A DNA stretch of 64,000 nucleotides from UBA4744 sp963723165 (lineage in GTDB: Bacteria; Actinomycetota; Acidimicrobiia; Spongiisociales; UBA4744), in the NCBI GenBank assembly GCA_963723165.1, contig CAVRPP010000005.1:310001-374000 (forward strand), in the 5' to 3' direction. Shown here piece by piece: positions 1 to 9,023 of this stretch. The notes under the pieces are model-generated. The model searched no databases, was not told the DNA's origin, and saw only the letters and a program-made list of their open reading frames with translations. A program made the translations under genes and the position numbers. How positions within the stretch are numbered: position 1 is the stretch's first letter; each line of letters opens with the position of its first letter.

Positions 1-607
1 CAACGGCGATCGCCACAATGGCTCCAGCGGCCAGCAACCCGGCGGTGAGCGCCCGTCGTTTCGACGGCCGGCGACGCGGCTCGGCGCCCAGGTCGAGTTC
101 ATGGATCCGTTCGGGTATCCCGATCCCCTTGAGGCGGCGCTGACCCAAATCGGTCGTTGTTACCCCTGCAGCCTGGAGATGGTGGCGCAACAGGTCGAGC
201 GTGGTCTGAGAGATGAGCACATCACCACCGCGGGCCACAGTGAGAATCCGGGCAGCGCGATTGACCGGCGGTCCGAAATAGTCGCCCCCACGCTCGTCGG
301 CGATTCCCGTGTGAATGGCCATGCCGACTCGCAACGCTCCCAATTCACCCCAATCCTCTGCTGCAAGCGTTTCCTGCGCCTCGAGCGCTGCATCCACCGC
401 TTGCATAGGGCGTGCAAATGCTGCAGAGAAGCTGTCACCACCGGTAGCAAAAATATAGCCGTGGTGCTTCTCAATCGTTTCTTTCACTATCGCATCGTGC
501 CGGACCAGCGCCTCGCGCATGACTCCCGGATGGCGATCCCACAGGTGGGCGCTGTTCTCGATATCGGTGAACAGGAATGTGACTGTTCCACTCGGCAGCT
601 CTGCCAC
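1..607 (-). CDS. Class III adenylate/guanylate cyclase domain protein, membrane anchored (C-terminus outside window)
   Basis: Makes a cyclic nucleotide from NTP if active. The gene runs off the left edge. A GTG at 605-607 follows AAAGGAGGG with a short spacer and gives the usual family opening VAELPSGTVTFLFTDIENS. Visible motifs are the metal-binding Asp in FTDIEN, the second metal Asp in ATGGDSF, RVGMAIHTG, and GPPVNRAARI with the Asn/Arg that stabilise the transition state. After about 180 residues comes a basic stretch (RRRPSKRR) and then a hydrophobic helix (LTAGLLAAGAIVAIAV) cut by the window edge, so the cyclase is probably cytosolic and anchored, with an unknown C-terminal part. The position of the substrate-reading Lys (IKTTGDG in other cyclases) is Ala here, so nucleotide preference is uncertain. 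The family assignment is firm and the output signal is inference. Confidence 0.85.
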   Translation of the reverse strand, partial: MAELPSGTVTFLFTDIENSAHLWDRHPGVMREALVRHDAIVKETIEKHHGYIFATGGDSFSAAFARPMQAVDAALEAQETLAAEDWGELGALRVGMAIHTGIADERGGDYFGPPVNRAARILTVARGGDVLISQTTLDLLRHHLQAAGVTTTDLGQRRLKGIGIPERIHELDLGAEPRRRPSKRRALTAGLLAAGAIVAIAV

Positions 608-635
608 AACCCTCCTTTGCTGATCAAAACATACT

Positions 636-935
636 GTGAGGGGGTCACTGAGCGGAGGTTCTCGGTCGCAACACACCAAAGAGGCCGCCAACGTCGCCTG
701 TGGTGATCATCCCGCCTCGAACGGATCAAGATGCCCCCCTGCCGACGGTAGGGTTTGCTCCATCACCGAACCAGCGAACCGCAAATCCCGAAAGCCCATC
801 CCGGCCGGTGTCGGCCTGATCTTCGGCGTTGCCATCGGAACCGTTCTCTTTGCGCTCACCGACAACGCAGTTTGGATCGGTCTGGGAACCGGCCTGGGCA
901 TCCTCTTCGCTGCCGGCTTCTCCAAGCGCGCCTGA
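636..935 (+). CDS. Small glycine-rich membrane protein
   Basis: The last 50 residues form two hydrophobic glycine-rich segments (VGLIFGVAIGTVLFAL and WIGLGTGLGILFAAGF) after a basic patch (RKSRKP) and end in SKRA, so this looks like a two-helix inner-membrane protein. The only ATG/GTG/TTG in frame ahead of the helices is the GTG at 636. The first 45 residues look weakly coding and lie against the promoter side of the divergent cyclase gene, so the real protein may be shorter with an unusual start. Function unknown. Confidence 0.45.
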   Translation: MRGSLSGGSRSQHTKEAANVACGDHPASNGSRCPPADGRVCSITEPANRKSRKPIPAGVGLIFGVAIGTVLFALTDNAVWIGLGTGLGILFAAGFSKRA

Positions 936-1041
936 CCAACCAGCTTGAGGCAATAAAACACGACGACCAAACTCTGGTCCGGGAGCCTCACCGAACCGGC
1001 GCTTGCCACCATCCACCTTTGAGCGGCCCCGTCCGGCTAGA

Positions 1042-2190
1042 TCATTGCCGGTCCAGGGCCTCGCGGAGGGCGCTCAACAGCAACACAACGTTCTCGGGCC
1101 GGCTGTTGAAGCCCATCAACCCCACCCGCCACACCCGGCCGGCCAGTTCCCCCAGGCCACCGGCGATCTCGATGTTGTATTCATTGAGCAGATGTCCGGC
1201 GACGGCCTTGGCATCAACTCCGTCCGGCACCCGCACTGTGGTCAGACTTGCCAGCCGATACTCCCGGTCGACGTGGCAGTCCAGCCCCATCTCAGTCAGG
1301 CCGTCCCAGAACAGCTCGGCGTTGGATTGATGCCTCGCCCAGCGCTGCTCGAGACCCTCTTCGGCTACCAGGCGCAGAGCTTCCCGCAGTGCGTAGTTCA
1401 TGTTGATGGGAGCGGTGTGGTGGTACGTGCGTTCGCTCCCCCAGTACTTGCCAACCAGCGAGAGGTCGAGATACCAGTTGGGGACCTTGGTAGCCCTACC
1501 TGCCAGCTTCTCGGCCGCCCGCGGGCCGAAGGTCAGCGGCGCGATGCCGGGCGGACAACTCAGGCATTTCTGACTGCCGCTGTACGCCATGTCCACACCC
1601 CAGTCGTCGAGGAACAGCGGCACGCCGCCCAGACTGGTCACGCTGTCTACCAGCAGCAGTGTGTCGAATTCGCGACACAACGCCCCGACTTCCTCAAGCG
1701 GCTGCCGGGCTCCGGTCGAGGTCTCGGCGTGGACCAGAGCCAGAATCGCGGGCCGGTGTTCTTCCAACCCGGCCCGCAGTTCGTCAATACTGAAGACCTC
1801 GCCCCAGGGTTTTTCGATACTGCGGACGTCGCCGCCGTAACGGCCGGCCATGTCAACCAAACGCAGACCGAAGTATCCGTTGACCCCCACCAGCACAACG
1901 TCACCCCGCTCGACGGTGTTGGCGAGAGTGGCCTCCATGGCGGCGCTGCCGGTGCCACTGACCGGGATGGTGAGCTGGTTGTCCGTTTGCCATGCATACC
2001 GCAACAGTTCTTGGGTTTCGTTCATCAGCCCGATGAAGACCGGGTCGAGGTGCCCGACCTGCCGCATGCCCAGTGCCTGCAGCACGCGCGGATGGGCGTT
2101 GGAGGGACCGGGACCGAGCAGCAGCCGCGGTGGCAGGTCTAGCTGGCCGGCGTCGATGTGGTGGGATTCCTCAACGGTTGGAAGGCTCAT
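1042..2190 (-). CDS. Class V PLP aminotransferase, alanine/serine-glyoxylate type
   Basis: A 382-residue cytosolic enzyme of the AGXT/serine-pyruvate aminotransferase family, moving an amino group between alanine or serine and glyoxylate or pyruvate. The cofactor-binding run SGTGS is at about 78-82, HAETSTG at 154-160, VDSVTSLGG at 181-189, and the Schiff-base lysine is K208 in GSQKCLSCPPG. The length is normal for the family. AAGGAG lies 13 bases before the ATG, a little far. The exact amino donor cannot be read from sequence. It stands alone, with a DNA gap of about 150 bases to the next gene on the same strand. Confidence 0.9.
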   Translation of the reverse strand: MSLPTVEESHHIDAGQLDLPPRLLLGPGPSNAHPRVLQALGMRQVGHLDPVFIGLMNETQELLRYAWQTDNQLTIPVSGTGSAAMEATLANTVERGDVVLVGVNGYFGLRLVDMAGRYGGDVRSIEKPWGEVFSIDELRAGLEEHRPAILALVHAETSTGARQPLEEVGALCREFDTLLLVDSVTSLGGVPLFLDDWGVDMAYSGSQKCLSCPPGIAPLTFGPRAAEKLAGRATKVPNWYLDLSLVGKYWGSERTYHHTAPINMNYALREALRLVAEEGLEQRWARHQSNAELFWDGLTEMGLDCHVDREYRLASLTTVRVPDGVDAKAVAGHLLNEYNIEIAGGLGELAGRVWRVGLMGFNSRPENVVLLLSALREALDRQ

Positions 2191-2342
2191 GGCTGCAATG
2201 TTCTCCTTGCTCGGTTTGCTGATGATGGGTTCTTGGTGCTTCTTCGTTTGGCCGTAACCAGGCCTCGATGATCAGACCTGGCGCACCTTACTCACGTCCA
2301 AAGAGGTCAATTGGCGTCGCGGTACCCGGGGTTTGCGGGGGG

Positions 2343-3149
2343 CTAGGTCTCGCCCGCATGGCCCCGGTTGACCTTCCAATAACCCCGCACCGTGGCTTGA
2401 GCTCGGGGCAGTCCCCGGTCCTCGAAAAGGTGACGGCGGATCTTGTGCATGGCGGCTGCTTCACCGGCCGCCCACACTCGAGCGTCGAGGTCGATGGCGG
2501 CAGATCTGATGGATGCGATCAAGGCGTCGCCCGGGGAAGCATCCGGGGCCCGGTTGGACCAGGTGACGGTCAACCGGGGATGGTCGGGCAACTCCAGCCG
2601 GGCGTCGGGATGGGCGACTTCGACATGCACATCCACCGGCGTCTCGGCCGGCAGGATCTCGATTAACTGACATATCGCCGGCAGCGCACTCTCGTCACCG
2701 GCGAGAAGAAACGCTGGAGCCGCACGGTCGATGGCGTATCCGCGTCCGGGGCCGGAGATCGCCGCCGGATCATCCGGCGTTGTCTTCTGTGCCCAGGAGG
2801 CGACGGCGCCACCTTCGTGGATGACGATCTCCACGTCGAGTTCGAGCGTCTCGGGGTCGAATCGACGAGGAGTGAAGGTCCGTATGGTCGGTCTCCGCCC
2901 ATCCCCGAAGAGGAACTCATTGCCGTTCCAGGTGGGTATCACCAGCTCTGAGGTGCCCTGCGACGGAATCAGCAAACGGACGCTGGCCGCCGGTTGATCG
3001 ACGACGAAGCCCTCTAGATCCGGGCCGCTCAGCGTGACCCGTACGAGATGGGGCGTGCGAGCGACCACCCGGCGAACCGCTACCCGACGGAATGGCGGCG
3101 GGTGCCGCCGAACGCGCAGCCCTTCGCGGCTTGTTTTGCCATCGTTCAT
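2343..3149 (-). CDS. Siderophore-interacting FAD/NAD(P)H oxidoreductase (SIP/ViuB-like)
   Basis: A flavoprotein of 268 residues, expected to reduce ferric siderophores in the cytosol and free the iron. The N-terminal beta-barrel binds FAD through IRTFTPRRFD (the RxYT-like site) and HEGGAVASWA. The C-terminal half has LLAGDESALPAI, VWAAGEAAAMHKIRRHL and a closing RGYWKVNRGH, all typical of SIP proteins. There is no siderophore uptake or synthesis gene beside it, so it is an isolated copy. The start is ATG. Confidence 0.92.
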   Translation of the reverse strand: MNDGKTSREGLRVRRHPPPFRRVAVRRVVARTPHLVRVTLSGPDLEGFVVDQPAASVRLLIPSQGTSELVIPTWNGNEFLFGDGRRPTIRTFTPRRFDPETLELDVEIVIHEGGAVASWAQKTTPDDPAAISGPGRGYAIDRAAPAFLLAGDESALPAICQLIEILPAETPVDVHVEVAHPDARLELPDHPRLTVTWSNRAPDASPGDALIASIRSAAIDLDARVWAAGEAAAMHKIRRHLFEDRGLPRAQATVRGYWKVNRGHAGET

Positions 3150-3231
3150 ACCGCCGTTGACCCAACTGTTGGCACCGACTGCGGAGCGTAGCGGCGCTCC
3201 ATCGGAATCTGTCCTCGACCGGCCAAGGCCC

Positions 3232-4059
3232 CTAACGAATGATCTCCACGGCGTCGGAAATCGCCCTGATCAAGCCAAACACAAGCGCCCCACCCAAGCC
3301 TCCCAGACCCAGTCCACGGGCGAACGGCGAAAACCCTCTCCCGCGCAGACCGCTCCACCACCACACGACGGTACCTGCGGCTGCTGCGACCACAGACACC
3401 GAGGCCCCGATGGGCGGTTCACAATTGCACGCCTGCTCGGAGAACAAGGCGAACGGGACGAACAAGACCGCTAGAACAAGGCCCAGCAACGCCAGCACCG
3501 GGTAAACCACGAGGGCCGGCGGACGGTCTGCTGCAGGCAACCGGCGGTCGAGGACGCCGAACAACCAATCGATCAGCGCTCCAAACCCAACAAACAACGC
3601 GAAAACCATGCTTACCAGCAACCCTTGATTGCCGAGAATCACAAAGTCGATGTTGTCGGGATTGAGGATGTCCGAGGTGGCGCTGCCGATACCGAACAGC
3701 AGCACACCGAAGGCGACACCCCTCCACTTCCCGACCCGGGACAACCAGGGACGAAAGATCACATAGAGGACCGCTCCCCCCACGCCGACGAACAGCCCGA
3801 TGAAGAGGACCAGGCCGAGCGTCCCGTCGGCGGTGATACGTCCCACCGTGAAGCCCGCTTCAGTCGTTCGGCTGCGGGCGCCGGGGTTGGCGGCGCCGGC
3901 GATACGCATGAACAATCTGCCTCCCACACCGCCCACCAGCAAGCCGGTGATCATCCCGGCGATACCGGCCACAGAGACGTGCCGGGCGAGGCCGATGAGC
4001 GAGTCGAACGGAATCGACCGGGTGGCGCGATACGAAACAGCCGTGCTGTGCGGCTTCAC
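3232..4059 (-). CDS. Multi-pass membrane protein of unknown function
   Basis: A 275-residue protein with about six or seven hydrophobic segments. The first follows a basic N-terminus (VAGIAGMITGLLVGGVGG), and the last is a glycine-rich helix near the C-terminus (GLGLGGLGGALVFGLI). The loop FSEQACNCEPP carries two cysteines. I do not recognise a transporter or enzyme signature. It follows a lipoprotein gene on the same strand with a gap of about 110 bases, so co-transcription is possible. Confidence 0.7.
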   Translation of the reverse strand: MKPHSTAVSYRATRSIPFDSLIGLARHVSVAGIAGMITGLLVGGVGGRLFMRIAGAANPGARSRTTEAGFTVGRITADGTLGLVLFIGLFVGVGGAVLYVIFRPWLSRVGKWRGVAFGVLLFGIGSATSDILNPDNIDFVILGNQGLLVSMVFALFVGFGALIDWLFGVLDRRLPAADRPPALVVYPVLALLGLVLAVLFVPFALFSEQACNCEPPIGASVSVVAAAAGTVVWWWSGLRGRGFSPFARGLGLGGLGGALVFGLIRAISDAVEIIR

Positions 4060-4169
4060 GATTCCTCCCTCTCTGAGGTCTGCTGAAGCTACCCAAACGC
4101 GAGGGTGCGCGGTCCTGATATCGCTCCATTTCTGAGGCGGCCCAAAGCGGGCTACGGCGCTCGAGGTGG

Positions 4170-4958
4170 CTAGCCGGCCGCTCTGTAGATCTCGACCTCT
4201 ACGGCACCGGTGTTTCCGCCGGTGGACGTGTCCACGTCGAACCGCACTAGCCGTCCCGGAGCGCTCACGTCACCGATGGCGAGACCCGGCCCGGCGGGGA
4301 ACGGACCGTAGGTGTCACCGTCGACGGTGACGGTGAACGAGTTGGCGATGGAGGTACCGTCGCTCATCTCCCTGGTTCGGAATCCGACTCCGACGATCTC
4401 GACATCACGGCCGAGGTCTACGACGAGAAAGGCATCATCTCCGTCACCCTGCGACGACCATTCCGTCCCGAGGTCCCCGTCGATGGCATTAGAAGCGGCG
4501 AAGGCGTCGGAGAACTCCGAGGACACTTCGATCACGGCACCCTCGACGGCCACGTTGGTGCCCGGGGCCCCGGATTCGGCGGCGGCCGGGGTGGTGAAGG
4601 TCATGAGGTCGCTGCTGTACAAACGCCCATCGACGCCGACTCCCTGCAATCGGTAGTAGTAAGTCGTCTGCGGGTCAAGACCGGCCATGATCGCCTGATG
4701 ATCGTCGTGGGCGCCCCCGCCCATGTCCTGGTCCGTGGAAAGCGACCCGAGCGCAGCAGTCGATCCGTACGCGACAGCACACACTGCATCGATGCTGGTA
4801 GCGACGGTCAGTGTCGCTGTGGTTCCGGACGCATCCGGGGTGATCGTGACCTCACCGTTCAGGATTTCGGAGAAGTCGCCTACGTCGCTGGTCGCTCCCC
4901 CGGCGCAAGCGGAAACCAGAAAAACGGCAGCGATGAACAGCAGAGCTCTATTCCCCAT
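4170..4958 (-). CDS. Secreted lipoprotein with discoidin-like (F5/8 type C) domain
   Basis: The signal peptide ends in a lipobox, VFLVSAC|AGG (acylated Cys at about residue 18), so the protein sits on the outer face of the membrane. Residues about 30-125 look like a fibronectin-III-type strand set with TTYYYRLQGVGVDGR and LMTFTTP. Residues about 135-260 match the discoidin/F5-8C pattern: AASNAIDGDLGTEWSSQ, FLVVDLGRDVEIVGVGF and a closing VEVEIYRAAG. Such domains bind sugars or surfaces. No catalytic domain is present. The acceptor ligand is unknown. Confidence 0.82.
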   Translation of the reverse strand: MGNRALLFIAAVFLVSACAGGATSDVGDFSEILNGEVTITPDASGTTATLTVATSIDAVCAVAYGSTAALGSLSTDQDMGGGAHDDHQAIMAGLDPQTTYYYRLQGVGVDGRLYSSDLMTFTTPAAAESGAPGTNVAVEGAVIEVSSEFSDAFAASNAIDGDLGTEWSSQGDGDDAFLVVDLGRDVEIVGVGFRTREMSDGTSIANSFTVTVDGDTYGPFPAGPGLAIGDVSAPGRLVRFDVDTSTGGNTGAVEVEIYRAAG

Positions 4959-5077
4959 GCGGGGATGATACGGGCAGAGCGGTGCAACCGTTTGACGGGC
5001 CAGATCATGTCGCGGCCGCCCCTGCCCAGCACCACCCGACGCTCGGCCGCACCGTTCACGTTCGGTAGCCTTGCTCC

Positions 5078-5605
5078 GTGACTGTTCCGCACCCTCCCCT
5101 GCGGGGGAATGAACTCGAAACCCTTCAAGCGTTCCTCGACTACTACCGGGCCGTGATCGTTGAAAAGGCTTCCGGGCTCGAAGCTGAGGGCCTCAGGGCC
5201 CGCCTCGGACCGTCGACCCTGACCCTCGGAGCGATCGTCCATCATCTAGCGCTCGTCGAGAACTGGTGGTTTCACCAGTGCCTGACCGGCGAAGAGGAGG
5301 ATGACCCGTGGAAGGGCGCGCCGTGGGACGATGACGAGGACTGGGATTTCACCATCGCCGCCTCCCTCGATCCGCACACCATCCTCGATCGATACCGGAG
5401 CGAGTGTGAGCGCAGCCGGGCGATAGTCGAGGCGTCCAGCGGACTCGAGCAGCTATCGGTTCGCACTAATCGGGAAGGGGAAGCCTGGTCCCTACGGTGG
5501 ATCCTCGTTCACATGATCGAGGAGACCGCCCGTCATGCCGGACACATGGATTTGATTCGGGAGTCGATCGACGGATCCACCGGCGACTTCCGGTCGGCAG
5601 ACTGA
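5078..5605 (+). CDS. DinB/DUF664-family four-helix metal-binding protein
   Basis: A 175-residue soluble protein with a GTG start. The DinB-like helical bundle is marked by three histidines: IVHHLALVENWWF at about 50-62, and the last pair in MIEETARHAGHMDLIRE at about 146-162. These would hold one metal ion, as in bacillithiol/mycothiol-S-transferase relatives. DinB-like proteins in actinobacteria often act as mycothiol-dependent enzymes, but nothing here shows the substrate. It is transcribed toward the antiporter gene on the other strand and nearly abuts its end. Confidence 0.88.
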   Translation: MTVPHPPLRGNELETLQAFLDYYRAVIVEKASGLEAEGLRARLGPSTLTLGAIVHHLALVENWWFHQCLTGEEEDDPWKGAPWDDDEDWDFTIAASLDPHTILDRYRSECERSRAIVEASSGLEQLSVRTNREGEAWSLRWILVHMIEETARHAGHMDLIRESIDGSTGDFRSAD

Positions 5606-5617
5606 CGCCCGAGGGGT

Positions 5618-7237
5618 TCACCCCTCGAGGCCGAAGAGCTCGGCGACGGCGTCGTCCGCCAGAGCTTGACCGGCCTCTTCATAGAGGTTGCGGGCCACAT
5701 CGACTCCCGCTTGTCGCAGCTCGGCAACCTGATCCGGGTACGTGGCGATGGCAGCAACGCGGGCGGTAGGGAGGAACTCGCGTACCCGCCGGACACATTC
5801 GAGGTTTGCCTGGTGGCTGCTCATCGAGGCGATCACCAGATCGACCTCGGGATGGAAACGCACCCGTTCCCAGAAGTCCCGGTCCAGAGCATCTCCGCGC
5901 ACAACTTCTCGTCCCTCGCCGCGATGCATCTCGACTGTTTCGTCCCGTCGGTCGAAGCCGACGATCACCGGGCCCCGCCGCACGGTCAGTTCGTCGTAGG
6001 CGCCGGCGCCGATACGTCCCATCCCGAAGACGAGCACCCTGGCGTCCCCGAAATCGATAATGGCGTCCTCCGCGGCCGGCGGATGACGCTCGAAAGCAAC
6101 GAGGCGCGCCGACCACCGTTGGTACAAGCGGTAGCGGGCAGTATTGGCCGTCGATGAAAGCACGAAGGATGCCGCCACGGCCACTGCCACCGTCGACACC
6201 CAGGCTTGGTCGAGCAATCCGGCCGAAAGGGCGGCCGCCGCGACGATCAGCCCAAACTCGCTGTACGTCGAAAGAGTCAAGGAGGAGTGCAGCGCTGTCC
6301 GGGCCCTCAAGCGCGACCGGGTGAAGGCCAAGAAGAAAATGCCGCTTCTCACCGGAACGAGGATCAGTATGAGCAGGCCGATGATCCAGGCAGGCAGCGT
6401 AGGGGTGCCCGCCAAGCCGATCGACAGGAAGAACCCGACCAGGAACAGATCCTTGAACCCGAGGAGGCGGTCGGCCATCTCAGCGGAACGGGGATGTCCT
6501 GAGAGCAGCAGACCTGCCACCAGCGCCCCGAGGTCGGGTTTGAGACCGACCAGGCTGAAGGTACCGGCACCGATCCCGACGGCCAGCGTGAACCCGAGCA
6601 GCACCAGTATCTCGTCATGACCGCTTCTGTCGAGCAGCCATCCAAACATCGGGCGGGCGACGAAGAGGGCGGGCACCACCAGAAGCGCCCACGGTGAAGG
6701 CCATTCCCCGGCCACGGCGACCAGAAACACGACGGCGAATATGTCCTGCAAGATGAGGACGGCAACTGCGATGCGCCCGCTGAGCGACGCCGACTCGTTG
6801 GCTACTTCCAGTGCCTTGACTGCGAACACGGTGCTCGAAAAGGAGAACGCGAATCCAATGATGGCGGCGGTGGCGAGGTCTATGTCGCGAGCAAGCGGCA
6901 TCCCGAGTGCCCCGATTCCCAGCAACAGGCCCCCGACCACAACCGTGAATACGGCAGCAACCAGGGTGGCGCTCCCCCACACCTCTGGTCGAGCCAGGGT
7001 GCGAAGCCGGAGCTTGAGCCCGATGCCGAACAGGAGGAGCAGTACTCCGGTCTCGGAGATCACTTCAATCGCCTCGGTTGATTCGTATCCGACGAAGTGG
7101 AGCACGAAACCGGCTACGAGATACCCGACCAGTGGGGGCAGGCCGCCCGCCTTTGCTGCGAGGCCAAATCCAAAGGCGGCGATGAGGTAAACGATCTCCA
7201 TGGGTGGAGCGATTATGACATCGTTTGCAAGAACCAC
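5618..7237 (-). CDS. CPA2-family monovalent cation/H+ antiporter with TrkA-N domain (KefB-like)
   Basis: A 539-residue inner-membrane exchanger. Residues 10-380 hold about twelve hydrophobic helices with the family run AVLILQDIFAVVF and FAFSFSSTVFAVKAL. Residues about 395-510 are a Rossmann TrkA-N (RCK) domain starting VLVFGMGRIGAGAYDEL with GxGxxG, then VVRGDALDRDFWERV and NLECVRRVREFLP. This layout is that of KefB/KefC-type K+/H+ or Na+/H+ exchangers gated by bound nucleotide. The GTG at 7237 is the longest start. An ATG at 7201 just before the first helix is an alternative, and neither has a clear ribosome site. Confidence 0.9.
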   Translation of the reverse strand: MVLANDVIIAPPMEIVYLIAAFGFGLAAKAGGLPPLVGYLVAGFVLHFVGYESTEAIEVISETGVLLLLFGIGLKLRLRTLARPEVWGSATLVAAVFTVVVGGLLLGIGALGMPLARDIDLATAAIIGFAFSFSSTVFAVKALEVANESASLSGRIAVAVLILQDIFAVVFLVAVAGEWPSPWALLVVPALFVARPMFGWLLDRSGHDEILVLLGFTLAVGIGAGTFSLVGLKPDLGALVAGLLLSGHPRSAEMADRLLGFKDLFLVGFFLSIGLAGTPTLPAWIIGLLILILVPVRSGIFFLAFTRSRLRARTALHSSLTLSTYSEFGLIVAAAALSAGLLDQAWVSTVAVAVAASFVLSSTANTARYRLYQRWSARLVAFERHPPAAEDAIIDFGDARVLVFGMGRIGAGAYDELTVRRGPVIVGFDRRDETVEMHRGEGREVVRGDALDRDFWERVRFHPEVDLVIASMSSHQANLECVRRVREFLPTARVAAIATYPDQVAELRQAGVDVARNLYEEAGQALADDAVAELFGLEG

Positions 7238-7285
7238 ACGGAACGATCTTTCATTCGCTCCGCGAAAGGCCGAAGGTTCGTCCGC

Positions 7286-8218
7286 TTAGGTGCTGGGGGC
7301 GAGAGAGGTTTCGGCCACCACTCCCACCTCCTTCGGGTCCCTGGCTCCGAGCAGGCTCATCCAGGTGATCGCTCCGGCCAGGATCAGCATCCCGATCCAC
7401 TGTGACGTCGTCAGGACCGCCCCGAACGCCACATAGTTGACGGCGGCGGCCGACAGCGGGAAAGCCAGTTCGGCAATGGTGGCGGCCGAAGCCGGAGTCC
7501 GGGACAAACCGCGGTAGTAGATGAGCATGGCTCCCAAGCCGGGCACCAGAGCCAGCACCAGAATGGCGAGCACGTCTTGACCACCGGAAACACCCACCGG
7601 GGCGCCGGCTCTCATTAGCCAGATGAGGCCGGCCACCGGCATGCCGATGGCGAATCGCCAGGCCGTGAGATCACGGAACTCGAGGCGGGCCGACAAGCGC
7701 CGCCCCAGCACGGTGCCCATGCCCCACAACGCCGCCGCCCCAACGGCCAGCAGCGCCGGCGTCAGTTGAGAGACTGACACCTGGAGCGGATCCGGGAAAG
7801 CGATCAAATAGGCTCCCCCCAACCCGGCCACCAGGAACACCCAGTAGCGGGATAGGAGAGCTTCGCTCAGCAACAATCTGGCTCCCACAACGGCTACCAG
7901 CGGTTGCAGTTTCTGCAGGAGCAGAGGTGTGTTGGGATCACCGTAGGAAAAGGCGGCCGTGAACAAGATGGTGGCAGTCGCCGAAGCGCCTGCCCCGATC
8001 AGGAAAAGGGCGACCAGGTCTCCGGCGCTCAGTTTGGCGACGAGCCGCCGCGAGCGCAGCAACCAGGGAAAGGTCAGGGCAACCAGCACGATGTGTTCGA
8101 AGAACACCACCGTCGCGGCTGGAAGCTCCAATGCCAGCCCCCGCCGGAACAGTGCGTCGGTGCCCCACAGGGCGGCAGCCAGCGCCACCCAGGCGATTCC
8201 CGTCTTCTGCTTCGTCAT
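7286..8218 (-). CDS. EamA/DMT-superfamily transporter
   Basis: A 310-residue inner-membrane protein with ten hydrophobic segments in two repeated EamA halves (about 5-140 and 150-295). It starts MTKQKTGIAWVALAAALWGT, the usual first helix of these exporters. The second half has the matching ALLAVGAAALWGMG. Substrates of the family range from amino acids to nucleosides and are not predictable here. The start is ATG preceded by GGGACC. The gene follows its neighbours on the same strand with no sign of an operon. Confidence 0.88.
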   Translation of the reverse strand: MTKQKTGIAWVALAAALWGTDALFRRGLALELPAATVVFFEHIVLVALTFPWLLRSRRLVAKLSAGDLVALFLIGAGASATATILFTAAFSYGDPNTPLLLQKLQPLVAVVGARLLLSEALLSRYWVFLVAGLGGAYLIAFPDPLQVSVSQLTPALLAVGAAALWGMGTVLGRRLSARLEFRDLTAWRFAIGMPVAGLIWLMRAGAPVGVSGGQDVLAILVLALVPGLGAMLIYYRGLSRTPASAATIAELAFPLSAAAVNYVAFGAVLTTSQWIGMLILAGAITWMSLLGARDPKEVGVVAETSLAPST

Positions 8219-8415
8219 AGGTCCCGTTCAGAAATGAGAGCGCCAAGATAGCCGCGCGCAACAGATGTGAATACCCCCAACTGGTTGGTCCGGGGACGCC
8301 CACAGCGGCGACGGTGATGGTTTGCGGGAGTACAACTGCCGGTGGGGCCAACCGCCGTGATTCAACGGACTTCTGGCCCCTTCAGCAAGGCGGGCCGCTT
8401 CCGTACGGTTGAACC

Positions 8416-8874
8416 ATGGAACAGACATTGACGCATCCCAAACCTGTCCGCACCAAGTCCGGACCCTCGCCTGCCACCCGGCGGTTCGGCTACATGGTGG
8501 CCATCGTGGTCAACATTGCCCTTCTGATCGCCGCCAATAACCTGCTGGCGTGGGACATTCTTCCGTTTCTCACCAACGACTTCGAAAGGGTACTGCCCAT
8601 CCTCAACGTGTCACTGGGAGCGGCCATCGTTGTGAACCTGATCTATCTCGCCTTCGATGCCGGCTGGTTCAAAGCGCTGACCCAGATCGGGCTGCTGGCC
8701 ATCAGCCTGGCGGTCACTGTACGCCTCTACCAGGTATTCCCTTTCGACTTCTCGGCCTATGAATTTGGCTGGAAGTCGGTGGCCCAATGGGCTCTCATAT
8801 TGGCCATGGTCGGGGTCGGCATCGGCGTGGTGGGCGAATTGGTCAAGCTGGCGAAGGGCAACGCCCGCTCATAA
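8416..8874 (+). CDS. Four-helix membrane protein of unknown function
   Basis: A 152-residue protein with a soluble N-terminus (about 25 residues) and four predicted helices, at about 28-48, 60-82, 88-105 and 122-143. The loop PFLTNDFERVLPILN lies between helices one and two. It resembles unannotated small membrane proteins of actinobacteria, but no family is recognised. It is divergent from the DMT transporter with about 200 bases between them, and followed by about 150 bases with no gene. Confidence 0.7.
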   Translation: MEQTLTHPKPVRTKSGPSPATRRFGYMVAIVVNIALLIAANNLLAWDILPFLTNDFERVLPILNVSLGAAIVVNLIYLAFDAGWFKALTQIGLLAISLAVTVRLYQVFPFDFSAYEFGWKSVAQWALILAMVGVGIGVVGELVKLAKGNARS

Positions 8875-9023
8875 CGGTCGTTGCGGGCAATCCGCGACCT
8901 GGGGTGATGAGCCGCGCTTGATCTGAGGCGATGGGTCCGCCGCGAGTGGTTTCTCCACTCAACCGTGCTCTGCACCTCCAGACGGCTACGCTCGTTCCTT
9001 CAAGGGGTGTTGCTACGGGCCTG

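Noticed and set aside
1003..2142. 379-codon open frame on the plus strand
   Set aside because: Antisense to the aminotransferase, with no recognisable motif.
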